From Belnapia sp. F-4-1 (lineage in GTDB: Bacteria; Pseudomonadota; Alphaproteobacteria; Acetobacterales; Acetobacteraceae): a stretch of DNA of 64,000 nt. This document shows positions 8,243 to 17,192 of this stretch, piece after piece. The notes under the pieces were generated by a model. It was not told the origin of the DNA, searched no databases, and was given only the letters and a program-made list of their open reading frames with translations. Where the stretch lies: positions 4,968,028 to 5,032,027 of the forward strand of contig NZ_KN676113.1 in NCBI RefSeq assembly GCF_000802185.1, given 5' to 3'. The position numbers and the translations under genes are program-made. Positions within the stretch are counted from its first letter, which is position 1. Each line of letters begins with the position of its first letter.

Positions 8243-10099
8243 GTGCTGTATCGATTGCGCCGCATCCCGATCATTCTTGCCCTGCTGCTTGCGCCCGTGG
8301 CGGGAGCACAGGAGCCGGACCCGGCGGTCCTCCCCTACACGGTGGAGATCGCGCCGAGCGGCGACTCCAGCCTGGATGCCTCCCTTGCCGCCGTTTCCCA
8401 GCTCGCGGCACTTCGGGAGTCGGCGCCGACCAGCGCCGGCGGGGTGATCGGCCGCGCCCAGGGCGACCGCGAGCGCCTCCAGCAGGCCCTGCAATCCGAG
8501 GGCTATTGGGGCGGCAGCACCCAGGTCAGCATCGCCGGCTTGCCGCTTGCGGACCCCAACCTCCCCGCCCGCCTCGACGCCCCGGCGGAGAAGCCCGTCC
8601 CCATCCGCATCACGGTCGAGAAGGGCGAGCCCTACCGCATCCGCACCATCGCCATCCGGGCGACGGAGCCGCGCGACCAGCCCGCCCTCGACGCCGCGAC
8701 AGCGAGGCCCTTCGGCCTTGCCCCCGGCGATGTCGCCCGCGCCGAGCCCGTGCTCGCCGCCGAACGCACCCTGCTCGACCGCCTGCTGGAGGCCGGCCAC
8801 CCACTCGCCACCATGGCCGGGCGCGAGACGGTGGTGGACCATGGCGCCAAGACGATGGAAATCGCCTGGCGCTTCGCCCCCGGCCCTCTCGCCACCTTCG
8901 CCCCGCCGCAGGTCGAGGGCGCCGTTCGCGTCGATGCCGGTTTCCTCCGCCGCCAGGCCGGCCGCATCACCGGCGAAACCTACAGCCCCGACCGGCTGGA
9001 GCGCGCCCGGCGCGAGCTGATGGCGCTCGGCCCCTTCGGCTCCGTCCGCGTCCGCGCCGCCGAGCGGCTGGATGCCGAGGGCCGCCTGCCCACCACCTTC
9101 ACCGTCGCCGAGCGCGCCCGCCATGCGCTCGGCATTACCGCCGCTTATGAGACGAATTATGGCCCCTCTGTCCGGGTCTACTGGGAGCACCGCAACCTGT
9201 TCGGCGGAGCGGAGCGGCTGCGCGTCGAGGGCGAGCTGGCCCGCATCGGCACCGGCGGCGCGCTCAGCCAGATGACCTACCGGACCGGCGTCACCTATAC
9301 GAGCCCCGGCGTCTTCGGCCGCGACCTGACGCTGGTCGCCAGCATCGGCGCGCTGCGCGAGCGGCTGGAGGCCTATGACCGCGATGCCATCACAGCCTCG
9401 CTGCTCTTCGAGCGTCGCCTGTCCGAGCGATTCACGGTCCGCGCCGGCCCGGCCGCCGATCTCGGCTCCTCCGGCCCGCCCGACGGCAAGTTGAGCCCCT
9501 ACCAGATCGTCGGCGTGCTCTTCGGCGGCCGCTACGACGGCACCGACAGCCTGCTCGACCCATCGAGGGGCTACCGGCTGGAAGGCACCGTCAGCCCCTC
9601 CTACAGCATCCGCGACGCGCAGCCCTTCGCGCCGACCCGGGTGACAGCCAGCACCTACTGGGATGTCTTCGCCGACCGTCGCAGCATCCTCGCGGTGCGT
9701 GGGACCCTCGGTTCGCTGCTCGGCGCCAACCGGGACAGCGTGCCGCGCCATATCCGCTACTATGCCGGCGGCGGCGGCTCGGTCCGCGGCTTCGACTACC
9801 AGTCGATCGGGCCCCGCGACGAGCAGGGCCGCCCGACCGGCGGCGCCAGCCTGCTCGAGACCAGCGTGGAATGGCGGCAGAAGGTCTGGGGCGATATCGG
9901 CGCCGTCGCCTTCGTCGATGCCGGCACGGTCGGCACCGGCTCGATCCCCGACACCTCGAACCTCCGCGTCGGCGCCGGCCTCGGCCTCCGCTACTATACC
10001 CCCATCGGGCCGATCCGTGCCGACGTCGCCGTGCCGGTGGTGCGGGAGCCGCGCTCCTCCGGCTACGGCCTCTATGTCGGCATCGGCCAGGCCTTCTGA
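8243..10099 (+). CDS. tamA: TamA-type outer membrane assembly protein (BamA family)
   Basis: A 618-residue protein with a signal peptide (MLYRLRRIPIILALLLAPVAGAQE), POTRA-like repeats (for example EKGEPYRIRTIAIRATEP and ETYSPDRLERARRELMALG) and a C-terminal Omp85 beta-barrel (GSVRGFDYQSIGPRD, ending YGLYVGIGQAF with terminal Phe). The VRGF block is the conserved lid-lock motif. TamA sits in the outer membrane and works with TamB in outer-membrane protein insertion and lipid transport. The start is GTG 8243 with a weak upstream GGAAG. TamB begins two bases after the stop, so the pair is one operon. This pairing is the main reason for choosing TamA over BamA. Confidence 0.9.
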   Translation: MLYRLRRIPIILALLLAPVAGAQEPDPAVLPYTVEIAPSGDSSLDASLAAVSQLAALRESAPTSAGGVIGRAQGDRERLQQALQSEGYWGGSTQVSIAGLPLADPNLPARLDAPAEKPVPIRITVEKGEPYRIRTIAIRATEPRDQPALDAATARPFGLAPGDVARAEPVLAAERTLLDRLLEAGHPLATMAGRETVVDHGAKTMEIAWRFAPGPLATFAPPQVEGAVRVDAGFLRRQAGRITGETYSPDRLERARRELMALGPFGSVRVRAAERLDAEGRLPTTFTVAERARHALGITAAYETNYGPSVRVYWEHRNLFGGAERLRVEGELARIGTGGALSQMTYRTGVTYTSPGVFGRDLTLVASIGALRERLEAYDRDAITASLLFERRLSERFTVRAGPAADLGSSGPPDGKLSPYQIVGVLFGGRYDGTDSLLDPSRGYRLEGTVSPSYSIRDAQPFAPTRVTASTYWDVFADRRSILAVRGTLGSLLGANRDSVPRHIRYYAGGGGSVRGFDYQSIGPRDEQGRPTGGASLLETSVEWRQKVWGDIGAVAFVDAGTVGTGSIPDTSNLRVGAGLGLRYYTPIGPIRADVAVPVVREPRSSGYGLYVGIGQAF

Positions 10100-10101
10100 C
10101 C

Positions 10102-13100
10102 ATGCGCTGGTTGAAATGGCTCCTCGGCGCGCTGGCGCTGCTCATCCTCCTGCCGGCGGTCGCGGTGATCGGTGCGCTTGCCTGGATCAACACCGAGGGC
10201 GGCAGCGCCTTCCTCGCCCGCCAGGCGGAGGGCTTCGTCCCCGGCCTGCATGTCGAAGGGCTCCGCGGCCCGTTGCCCGGCCATCTCGGCTTCACGCGCC
10301 TCGCCTATGCCGATGCCGAGGGCGAATGGGTCGTCCTCGACGACGGCCGCATCGACCTCGACCTGAAGGCGCTGCTTTCCCGCACCCTCCGCGTCGAGCG
10401 GATCGAGGCCGCCCGCATCGCCCTCGCCCGCCTCCCCGCCGGCGGCGAGACGGCGCCCGCCGAGCCGCGGCCTGCCTCCGACACCGTCCTTCCCCACCTC
10501 CCGCAGCTCCCGGTCGCGGTGGAGCTGAACCGCCTCGCCATCGGGCGCCTTGAGCTGGCCCAGCCCGTCCTCGGGCAGGCCGCCGCCTTCGCGCTCGATG
10601 GCGAGGCGCGCCTCGCCGCCGGCGACCTCACCGCCCGCCTCGACCTCAAGCGCCTCGACGCCCCGCTGACGGCGGCGCTGACCCTCGCCCTCACCCCGGG
10701 CGCGGACCGCCTCGCCGCCCGCCTGACGCTGGACGAAGCCCCCGGCGGCCTCATCGCCGGCTTCATCCCACCTCCCGAGGGCGGCTGGGGCGACGCTCCC
10801 CTCCACCTTGCCCTGACGCTCGACGGCCCCGCCTCCGGCGCGGCCCTCGACCTGAAGGCCGGCCTTGGCCCGCAAGTCGCGCTCACCACGACCGGCACGA
10901 TCCGCGCCACGCCCGAGGGCGCCTACGGCGCCACCATGCAAGGCGAGGCCCGCGCCGGCCCCCTCCTGCCCGAGACTGTCCGCCCACTGGCGATCCCCCT
11001 CGCCTTCGCCCTCGATGCCGACCTGCCGCCCGACCGGCGCCTCGCCCTGCGCAAGCTGGAGCTGACCCTGCCCGCCGGTCGCCTCGCCGCCACCGGGACC
11101 GCCCATCTCGGCAGCGAGGCGCTCGACCTCCGCCTAGACCTCGCGCTCGCGGAGAGCGCCCGCTTCGGCCCGTTGCTGCCCGCCGGCCTCGCCTGGCAGG
11201 GCCTTGCCGCCGAGGCCCATGTCACCGGCACCATAGCGAAGCCCGCCATCGCCCTCACCGCCACGCCCGAAACGCTGGCGACCGGCGTGGCCCAGGCCGA
11301 TGCCGTGCTCGGCCCCGCCCCACGCCTCGCCCTCAACGCGGCCCTTCCCGGCCCCGCCTTCGATGCGACGCTCGACGCCGCCAATGGCCGCCTCACCGCG
11401 AAGGGCAACCTCGCCGAGCCCATCGCCCTCGACGCCACCCTTTCCCTCCCCCGGCTGGAGGTGCTCGGCGCCGGCTCCGAAGGCGCGCTGGAGGCGACCG
11501 TCCAGGCGACCGGCAAGCTCGCCGACCCCGACCTCACCCTCGCCGCCCGCTCCGGCCGCATCGCCGCCGCCGGGCGGGTGCTGGAAGGTCTGGCCCTCGA
11601 CGCCCAAATCGCCACCCCCGTCTCCGCCCCGCGCGGCACCGCCCAGCTCCGCGCGACGCTTGACGGCCAGCCCGTCACCCTAGACTTCCGCGGCCGCCCG
11701 GACGGCCAGGCGGTCGAGATCGAAGCCGCCGAGGCCCGCCTCGGCCCCGCCCAGTTCACCGCCACCGGCCGCCTCGACCCGGCGGCGAAGCTCTTCGCCG
11801 GCACCGCCCGGCTTGAGGCGCCCGACCTCGCCCCTCTCGGCCGCCTCGCCGGCCTCGCCGGCCTCGCCGGCCGCATCACCCTCGACGCGCAGCTGGAGCC
11901 CCGCGACGGCATTCAAGGTTTCGACCTGAAGCTCGACGCCCCCCGCCTCGCCTATGCCGGGCAGCAGGGCAACCTCGCCGCCACCGTCGCCGGCACCCCC
12001 GCCGCCCTCGACTGGACCCTGCGCGGCAAGGCGACCCAGGGCGAACTTTCCGGCCGCGGCCGCGTCACGGAGACGAATGGCGCCTACCGCCTCGACCTGG
12101 CCGCCCTCCAGGCCGAGGCCCAGGGCGAGACCCTCCGCCTCGCCACCCCGGCCCGCATCACCTACGGCGCCGATGGCGGCATCGACATCGCCAACCTGGC
12201 GCTCGCCATCGGGAATGGCGGCCGCGTCCAGGCCGCCGGCCGCTGGGGGCCTGAGCGGGCTGATCTCGGCATTACCATCGCCGCGCTGCCGCTCGCGCTG
12301 GCCGAGCGCTTCGCCCCCGACATCAAGCCGCGGGGGATGATCACCGGCGATGTCCGCGCCACCGGCCCGACCGCGAAGCCCGAGATCCGCGCCCGCCTCA
12401 GTGGCACCGGCCTCGGCGCCGGGGCCGATTGGGCCCGCGGCCTGCCGCCCGTCACCCTCCGCGCCGAAGGCAGCATGATCGGCACCGTCACCGAGGCCCG
12501 CGCCGAGATCGCCGCCGGCCCCGCCGGCACCGTCACCGCCACCGCCCGCCTGCCGCGCGGCTTCGACCCCGACTCCCCGCTGGCCGCCAGCCTCGACGGA
12601 TCGCTGAACCTCGCCCCCCTCGCCGGCCCCTTCCTCGCCGCCGGCGCCGACCGCGTCGCCGGCCGCCTGGCCCTGGCGCTCCGGGCCGAAGGCAGTATCG
12701 GCACTCCCCGCCTCGGCGGCCGTGCGACCCTCAGCGGCGGCGACTACCGCAACGCGACCACCGGCGTCCGCCTCTCGGACATAGGCGGCATCATCACCGG
12801 CGAGGGTACCCGCCTCGTGATCGAGCGGCTCGAGGGCAAGACCCTCGGCAACGGCACCATCGGCATCCGCGGCAGCATCGATGCCGGCGCCGCAGGCCTG
12901 CCCGCCGACCTCGTCATCACCGCCCGCAACGCCCGCCCCGTCGCCTCCGACCTCGGCACGGCGACCATCGGCGCCGACATCACGGTGCGGGGCCCGATTA
13001 CCGGCGGCGGCACCGTTGCCGGCGAGGTGCGGATCGAGCAGGCGGAGCTGCGCGTGCCGGAGAAGCTGCCCGCCAGCGTCCCGACCCTCACCAATGTCCG

Positions 13101-13893
13101 CCAGCGCGGCCGCCTGCCGCCGGGCGTCATCCCGCCCGAGCCGCCGGCGAAGGCCGGCCCGGCCACCTCGGCCGCCCCGCCGCTGAACCTCGCGGTGAAG
13201 GTGACGGCGCGTCGCGTCTTCATCCGTGGGCGCGGCCTCGAGGTGGAGATGGGCGGCGCCATCGATGTCGGCGGCACCGTCGCCGCCCCGGTCCCCTCCG
13301 GCAGCCTCAACCTGGTGCGGGGCACGCTCAACATCCTGACCCGCACGCTGACCTTCAAGCGCGGCACGATCGGCTTCAACGCCGGTACCTTCGTCCCGCA
13401 GCTCGACATGGCGGCGGAGGCGACCGCCAGCACCACGACCATCACCGTGACCGTCACCGGCCCGGCCAACGCGCCGAAGATCGGCTTCACCTCCACGCCG
13501 GAGCTGCCGCAGGACGAGGTGCTGGCCCGCCTGCTGTTCGGCCGATCAACCAGCAACCTGTCGCCCTTCGAGATCGCCCAGATCGCCGCCGCCGTTGCCC
13601 AGCTCACCGGGATCGGCGGCTCTGGCGGCGGGCCGCTGGACCGCGTCCGCAGCGCGCTGGGCCTCGACCGCCTCGGCGTCAGCGGCGCCCAGGGCAATGC
13701 CACCGGCGCGACTGTGGAGGCCGGGCGCTACGTCGCACCCGGCGTCTTCCTCGGCGTCCGCCAGGGGACCAGCGGGGGCCAGACCGGCGTCGGCGTGCAG
13801 GTGGAGATCACCCCGCGCATCAAAGTCGAGGGCCAGACCGCCACCGGCCCCGCCGGCGACCGCATCGGCCTCTCCTACGAGCTGGAATATTGA
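10102..13893 (+). CDS. tamB: translocation and assembly module protein TamB
   Basis: A 1263-residue protein, close to the usual TamB size. One N-terminal membrane anchor (LLGALALLILLPAVAVIGAL) is followed by a very long Ala/Leu/Asp-rich beta-repeat region, as expected for a groove-shaped protein spanning the periplasm. The C-terminal DUF490 block includes VRGTLNILTRTLTFKRGTIG and LPQDEVLARLLFGRSTSNLS and ends with IKVEGQTATGPAGDRIGLSY. It works with TamA. The start is ATG 10102, directly after tamA. Third codon positions are extremely G/C-rich, which produces long spurious same-strand and opposite-strand frames. Confidence 0.93.
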   Translation: MRWLKWLLGALALLILLPAVAVIGALAWINTEGGSAFLARQAEGFVPGLHVEGLRGPLPGHLGFTRLAYADAEGEWVVLDDGRIDLDLKALLSRTLRVERIEAARIALARLPAGGETAPAEPRPASDTVLPHLPQLPVAVELNRLAIGRLELAQPVLGQAAAFALDGEARLAAGDLTARLDLKRLDAPLTAALTLALTPGADRLAARLTLDEAPGGLIAGFIPPPEGGWGDAPLHLALTLDGPASGAALDLKAGLGPQVALTTTGTIRATPEGAYGATMQGEARAGPLLPETVRPLAIPLAFALDADLPPDRRLALRKLELTLPAGRLAATGTAHLGSEALDLRLDLALAESARFGPLLPAGLAWQGLAAEAHVTGTIAKPAIALTATPETLATGVAQADAVLGPAPRLALNAALPGPAFDATLDAANGRLTAKGNLAEPIALDATLSLPRLEVLGAGSEGALEATVQATGKLADPDLTLAARSGRIAAAGRVLEGLALDAQIATPVSAPRGTAQLRATLDGQPVTLDFRGRPDGQAVEIEAAEARLGPAQFTATGRLDPAAKLFAGTARLEAPDLAPLGRLAGLAGLAGRITLDAQLEPRDGIQGFDLKLDAPRLAYAGQQGNLAATVAGTPAALDWTLRGKATQGELSGRGRVTETNGAYRLDLAALQAEAQGETLRLATPARITYGADGGIDIANLALAIGNGGRVQAAGRWGPERADLGITIAALPLALAERFAPDIKPRGMITGDVRATGPTAKPEIRARLSGTGLGAGADWARGLPPVTLRAEGSMIGTVTEARAEIAAGPAGTVTATARLPRGFDPDSPLAASLDGSLNLAPLAGPFLAAGADRVAGRLALALRAEGSIGTPRLGGRATLSGGDYRNATTGVRLSDIGGIITGEGTRLVIERLEGKTLGNGTIGIRGSIDAGAAGLPADLVITARNARPVASDLGTATIGADITVRGPITGGGTVAGEVRIEQAELRVPEKLPASVPTLTNVRQRGRLPPGVIPPEPPAKAGPATSAAPPLNLAVKVTARRVFIRGRGLEVEMGGAIDVGGTVAAPVPSGSLNLVRGTLNILTRTLTFKRGTIGFNAGTFVPQLDMAAEATASTTTITVTVTGPANAPKIGFTSTPELPQDEVLARLLFGRSTSNLSPFEIAQIAAAVAQLTGIGGSGGGPLDRVRSALGLDRLGVSGAQGNATGATVEAGRYVAPGVFLGVRQGTSGGQTGVGVQVEITPRIKVEGQTATGPAGDRIGLSYELEY

Positions 13894-13936
13894 TGCCCTG
13901 AGGCACGGCGACGTGACCGCTGATCCTGATGCAGCT

Positions 13937-13958
13937 GATAATAACGCTGCTTATATTC
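13937..13958. promoter_or_regulatory. A/T-rich imperfect inverted repeat, candidate MarR operator
   Basis: GATAATAA at 13937-13944 and TTATATTC at 13951-13958 form an imperfect inverted repeat (6 of 8 pairs) around six bases. It stands out as A/T-rich in a 70 % GC window and lies just before the likely GTG start of the MarR gene. MarR-family proteins usually repress their own promoter through such sites. This is inferred from position and symmetry only. Confidence 0.4.
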
Positions 13959-13964
13959 ATCGGC

Positions 13965-14420
13965 GTGACGACCCTGCCGAACGACGACCTGCTTCTCCTG
14001 CTGACCGACGTGGCGCGGCTGATCCGCACCATGGCGGACCGCGTCGCCCGCGCGCATGGCATGACCCGAGCGCAATGGGTGATCCTGGTCCGCCTCCGCC
14101 GGCATGACGGCCTGACCCAGCGCGAACTGGCCGAGCTGCTGGAGGTCGAGCCGATCACCGTCGGCCGTCTGGTCGATCGCCTTGCCGCCCGCCACCTGAT
14201 CGAGCGCCGCGCCGACCCGAGCGACCGCCGCGTGTGGCGCCTGCACCTGCGGCCCGAGGCGGCGCCGGTGCTGGCCGAGATCGACGAGGCCAAGGCCGCC
14301 TTCGACGCGACCACCACCCGTAACATGCCCGAGGCCCAGCGCGCCGCGGTGCGCGACGCCCTGCTGCTGATGAAATCCAACCTGCTGGCCGGCGAGACAG
14401 ACGCCGACTTCGCTGCCTGA
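13965..14420 (+). CDS. MarR family transcriptional regulator
   Basis: A winged-helix regulator of about 151 residues. The DNA-binding region includes MTRAQWVILVRLRRHDGLTQ, then RELAELLEVEPITVGRLVDRL and the wing DPSDRRVWRLHLRPEA. This fits regulators that respond to phenolic or drug-like ligands. It directly precedes the EmrAB-type efflux pair (10 bp gap), so it probably controls the three-gene operon. Start choice: an ATG at 13929 would add a hydrophobic tail (MQLIITLLIFIG) encoded by the A/T-rich putative operator, atypical for MarR. I therefore prefer in-frame GTG 13965, giving TTLPNDDLLLLL after the initiator. Neither start has a strong ribosome-binding site. Confidence 0.85.
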   Translation: MTTLPNDDLLLLLTDVARLIRTMADRVARAHGMTRAQWVILVRLRRHDGLTQRELAELLEVEPITVGRLVDRLAARHLIERRADPSDRRVWRLHLRPEAAPVLAEIDEAKAAFDATTTRNMPEAQRAAVRDALLLMKSNLLAGETDADFAA

Positions 14421-14430
14421 GAGTGGTCCC

Positions 14431-15519
14431 ATGCCCGAAGGTTCGATCCGCGTCGAAAAGCCCGAGACCGGGGTCGCACCCGCCCCGCCGAAGCGTCGCC
14501 GCTGGCTGCGCCCGGCGCTGATGCTCGGCGGCGTCCTTGCAGTCGTCGCCGGTTCCGGGCTGTTCTGGCTGAACGGAGGCCGCTATGCCGGCACCGACGA
14601 CGCCTATGTCCAGGCCGACCGGCTGATGCTGGCCACCGACGTCTCCGGCATCGTCCAGCGCATCGACGTGCATGAGGGCGACCGGGTGACGCAGGGCCAA
14701 GTCCTGGTCCAGCTCGACGCCTCGCCCTTCCGCCACGCCCTCGACCAGGCGCGCGCCCAGCTCCAGCAGACCGCGCTGAGCCTCGAGGCGATGCAGGCCG
14801 ATTATCAACGACTGCTGCGCGATGCCGCGGCGCAGGAGGCCGCCGTCGCCCTCGCCCAGGCCACCTTCGACCGCGCCGCGCAGATCGTGAACAGCGGCGC
14901 CGTCACCCGCTCCGCCTATGACCAAGCGCGCTACGGGTTGCTGCAAGCGCAGCAGCAGCTCGAATCGCTCCGCGCCCAGGCCCGGGTCCAGCTGGCCAGG
15001 CTCGGCGGCAGGCCTGACCAGCCGGCCGAGCAGCACCCCGACTACCTCGAAGCCGCTGCCCGCCTCGCCGAGGCGCAACGCCAACTCGACCACACCACCT
15101 TTCGCGCGCCCTATGCGGGCGTCGTGACGCAAGTCTCGACCTTGCAGCCCGGCCAGTACCTCGCCGCCGCATCGCCCGCCTTCGCCCTCGTCTCCTCCGA
15201 CCATGTCTGGGTGGACGCGCTGCCGAAGGAGACCGACCTCACCCATGTGAAGCCGGGCGATGCGGCGACCGTCACCATCGACACCTATCCCGGCATCACC
15301 TGGAAGGCGGTGGTCGAGAGCATCAGCCCCGCCTCGGGCTCCACCTTCAGCGTGCTGCCGGCGCAGAACGCCTCCGGCAACTGGGTAAAGGTGGTGCAGC
15401 GCATCCCGGTGCGCATCCGCGTCGAGCAGCCGGCCGATGCGCCGCCGCTGCGCTCGGGGATGAGCGCCATCGTCTCGATCGACACCGGCCACGAGCGGCA
15501 CCTCTCGGACATCTTCTAG
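14431..15519 (+). CDS. EmrA/HlyD-type membrane fusion protein
   Basis: A 362-residue periplasmic adaptor. One N-terminal membrane segment (LMLGGVLAVVAGSGLFWLNG) is followed by the biotinyl-lipoyl half-motif (GTDDAYVQADRLMLATDVSG, then DVHEGDRVTQGQVLVQLDA), an alpha-helical hairpin rich in Gln/Ala, and beta-barrel domain blocks (FRAPYAGVVTQVSTLQPGQY). Together with the following DHA2 transporter it should form an EmrAB-like efflux pump bridging to an outer-membrane channel. No TolC-like gene is in the window. The start ATG 14431 follows GAGAGTGG. Confidence 0.9.
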   Translation: MPEGSIRVEKPETGVAPAPPKRRRWLRPALMLGGVLAVVAGSGLFWLNGGRYAGTDDAYVQADRLMLATDVSGIVQRIDVHEGDRVTQGQVLVQLDASPFRHALDQARAQLQQTALSLEAMQADYQRLLRDAAAQEAAVALAQATFDRAAQIVNSGAVTRSAYDQARYGLLQAQQQLESLRAQARVQLARLGGRPDQPAEQHPDYLEAAARLAEAQRQLDHTTFRAPYAGVVTQVSTLQPGQYLAAASPAFALVSSDHVWVDALPKETDLTHVKPGDAATVTIDTYPGITWKAVVESISPASGSTFSVLPAQNASGNWVKVVQRIPVRIRVEQPADAPPLRSGMSAIVSIDTGHERHLSDIF

Positions 15520-15592
15520 TTTTCCCCACGACGCCGCTTGCGCGGTGCCGCGGGGGCCTCGGATCTTCCCTCACGCCCGATGCTTCGGTCCC

Positions 15593-15620
15593 GCCTTCCG
15601 CGGCTGAGCCGCGGAACGGC
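15593..15620 (+). other. strong hairpin between emrA- and emrB-type genes
   Basis: TTCCGCGGC (15596-15604) and GCCGCGGAA (15608-15616) are a perfect 9-bp inverted repeat around TGA. Flanking GCC and GGC extend the stem past one bulged C. No T-run follows, so it is not a standard terminator. It lies 24 bp upstream of the transporter start and could slow the polymerase, protect mRNA ends or adjust the expression ratio of the two pump genes. Confidence 0.55.
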
Positions 15621-15643
15621 ACCGGCAAGGGCAGGAACAGACA

Positions 15644-17173
15644 ATGAGCGAGCAAACGGTGCCGCATCGCGGCATCATCACCGTCTGCGCCATGGTGGCG
15701 ACGCTGATGCAGGCGCTGGACGGCACCATCGCCAATGTCGCCCTGCCCTACATGCAGGGCGGGCTGGCCGCGACCTCCGACCAGATCACCTGGGTGCTGA
15801 CCAGCTACATCACCGCGGCCGCCATCCTGACCGCGCCGGTCGGCTTCCTCGTCACCCGCTTCGGCCGGCGCGCGGTCTTCCTCGCCTCGGTTGGCGGCTT
15901 CACCCTCGCCTCCGTGGCCTGCGGCGCGGCGCAGTCGCTCGACCAGATGGTGATCTTCCGCCTGCTGCAAGGCGCCTTCGGCGCGGCGCTGGTGCCGCTC
16001 AGCCAGTCCACCATGCTCGACATCTACCCGCCCGAGCAGCGCGGCTCCGCCATGGCGATCTGGGGTATGGGCGTGATGGTCGGCCCGATCCTCGGCCCCA
16101 CCCTCGGCGGCTACCTGACCGAGAACCTCAACTGGCGCTGGGTCTTCTACGTCAACTTGCCCTTCGGCATCCTCGCCCTGCTCGGCCTGCTGTTCTTCCT
16201 GCCGAAAGGAGAGACGCAATCCGGCCGCCGCTTCGACTGGTTCGGCTTCGGCGTGCTCGCGCTCGGCGTCGGCGCGCTGCAGATCATGCTCGACCGCGGC
16301 GAGCTGCTGAACTGGTTCGGCTCCACCGAGATCATCGTGGAAGCGGTGCTCGCCGGGCTCGGCCTCTACCTCTTCCTCGTCCACATGGCGACAGCCGAGC
16401 GGCCCTTCATTCCGCCGCGCATCTTCCGCGACCGCAACTTCGCCGCTGGGCTCGGCATCATGTTCGCGGTCGGCGTCATCCTCTTCGCCACCTCGGCGCT
16501 TCTCGCACCCTATCTCCAGACGCTCGGCAACTACCCCGTCTTCACAGCCGGCCTGGCGATGGCCCCTCGCGGCCTCGGCACCATGGCCGCGATGTTCATC
16601 GCCGGGCGGCTCGCCAGCCGCTTCGACCCGCGCAAGGTGATGGCCATGGGCGTGCTGATCCTTGCCTGGACGCTTTGGGAGATGACCGGCTGGACGCCCG
16701 ACGTCTCGATGTGGACGCTGGTGACGGCGACGATCCTGCAGGGCGTGGGTTTAGGCTTCGTCTTCATCCCGCTGAACCTCGTCGCCTTCGCAACCCTCGA
16801 CCCGGCGATGCGTACCGACGGCACCTCGCTCATCAGCCTGCTGCGAAACCTCGGCAGCGCCATCGGCATCTCGGCGATGGCGGCGATGCTGACGCGCAAC
16901 ACCCAGATCGTGCATGCGGACCTGGCGATGCACGTCTCGCCTCTGAACCGGGTCTTCGACATGCCCGCGGTGCATCGCTGGTGGGACCCATCCACCATCC
17001 CTGGCGCCGCGCTGCTGAACCAGGAGATCACGCGCCAGGCCAGCATCATCGCCTATGCCGACGACTACTGGCTGCTGATGATCCTGGCGTTGGCAATGCT
17101 CCTCCTGCTGCCGCTGATGAAGCGCCCGCCCAAGGCCGCAGCGCCCGACCCGGCGCATGCGGCGATGGACTGA
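15644..17173 (+). CDS. EmrB-type DHA2 family MFS drug transporter
   Basis: A 509-residue transporter with about 14 hydrophobic segments, the hallmark of the DHA2 family. MQALDGTIANVALPYMQGGL is the family's motif D1-like first helix. GFLVTRFGRRAVFLASVGGF matches motif A (G-x-L-x-R-x-G-R). GMGVMVGPILGPTLGGYLTE matches motif C of antiporters. It should export hydrophobic toxic compounds using the proton gradient with the adaptor encoded upstream. The ATG at 15644 follows AGGAACAG. The gap from the adaptor gene is 124 bp and contains a strong hairpin. The gene converges with the nitronate monooxygenase gene. Confidence 0.93.
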   Translation: MSEQTVPHRGIITVCAMVATLMQALDGTIANVALPYMQGGLAATSDQITWVLTSYITAAAILTAPVGFLVTRFGRRAVFLASVGGFTLASVACGAAQSLDQMVIFRLLQGAFGAALVPLSQSTMLDIYPPEQRGSAMAIWGMGVMVGPILGPTLGGYLTENLNWRWVFYVNLPFGILALLGLLFFLPKGETQSGRRFDWFGFGVLALGVGALQIMLDRGELLNWFGSTEIIVEAVLAGLGLYLFLVHMATAERPFIPPRIFRDRNFAAGLGIMFAVGVILFATSALLAPYLQTLGNYPVFTAGLAMAPRGLGTMAAMFIAGRLASRFDPRKVMAMGVLILAWTLWEMTGWTPDVSMWTLVTATILQGVGLGFVFIPLNLVAFATLDPAMRTDGTSLISLLRNLGSAIGISAMAAMLTRNTQIVHADLAMHVSPLNRVFDMPAVHRWWDPSTIPGAALLNQEITRQASIIAYADDYWLLMILALAMLLLLPLMKRPPKAAAPDPAHAAMD

Positions 17174-17192
17174 GGCGCGGCGGGCGGCGGCC

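Noticed and set aside
8102..9751. 549-codon minus-strand frame
   Set aside because: It is antisense to tamA, with low-complexity Gly/Ala/Arg content and no motif.
12429..13901. 490-codon same-strand frame inside tamB
   Set aside because: It is extremely Arg/Pro/His-rich and out of frame with the obvious TamB C-terminus; a by-product of GC-rich third positions.
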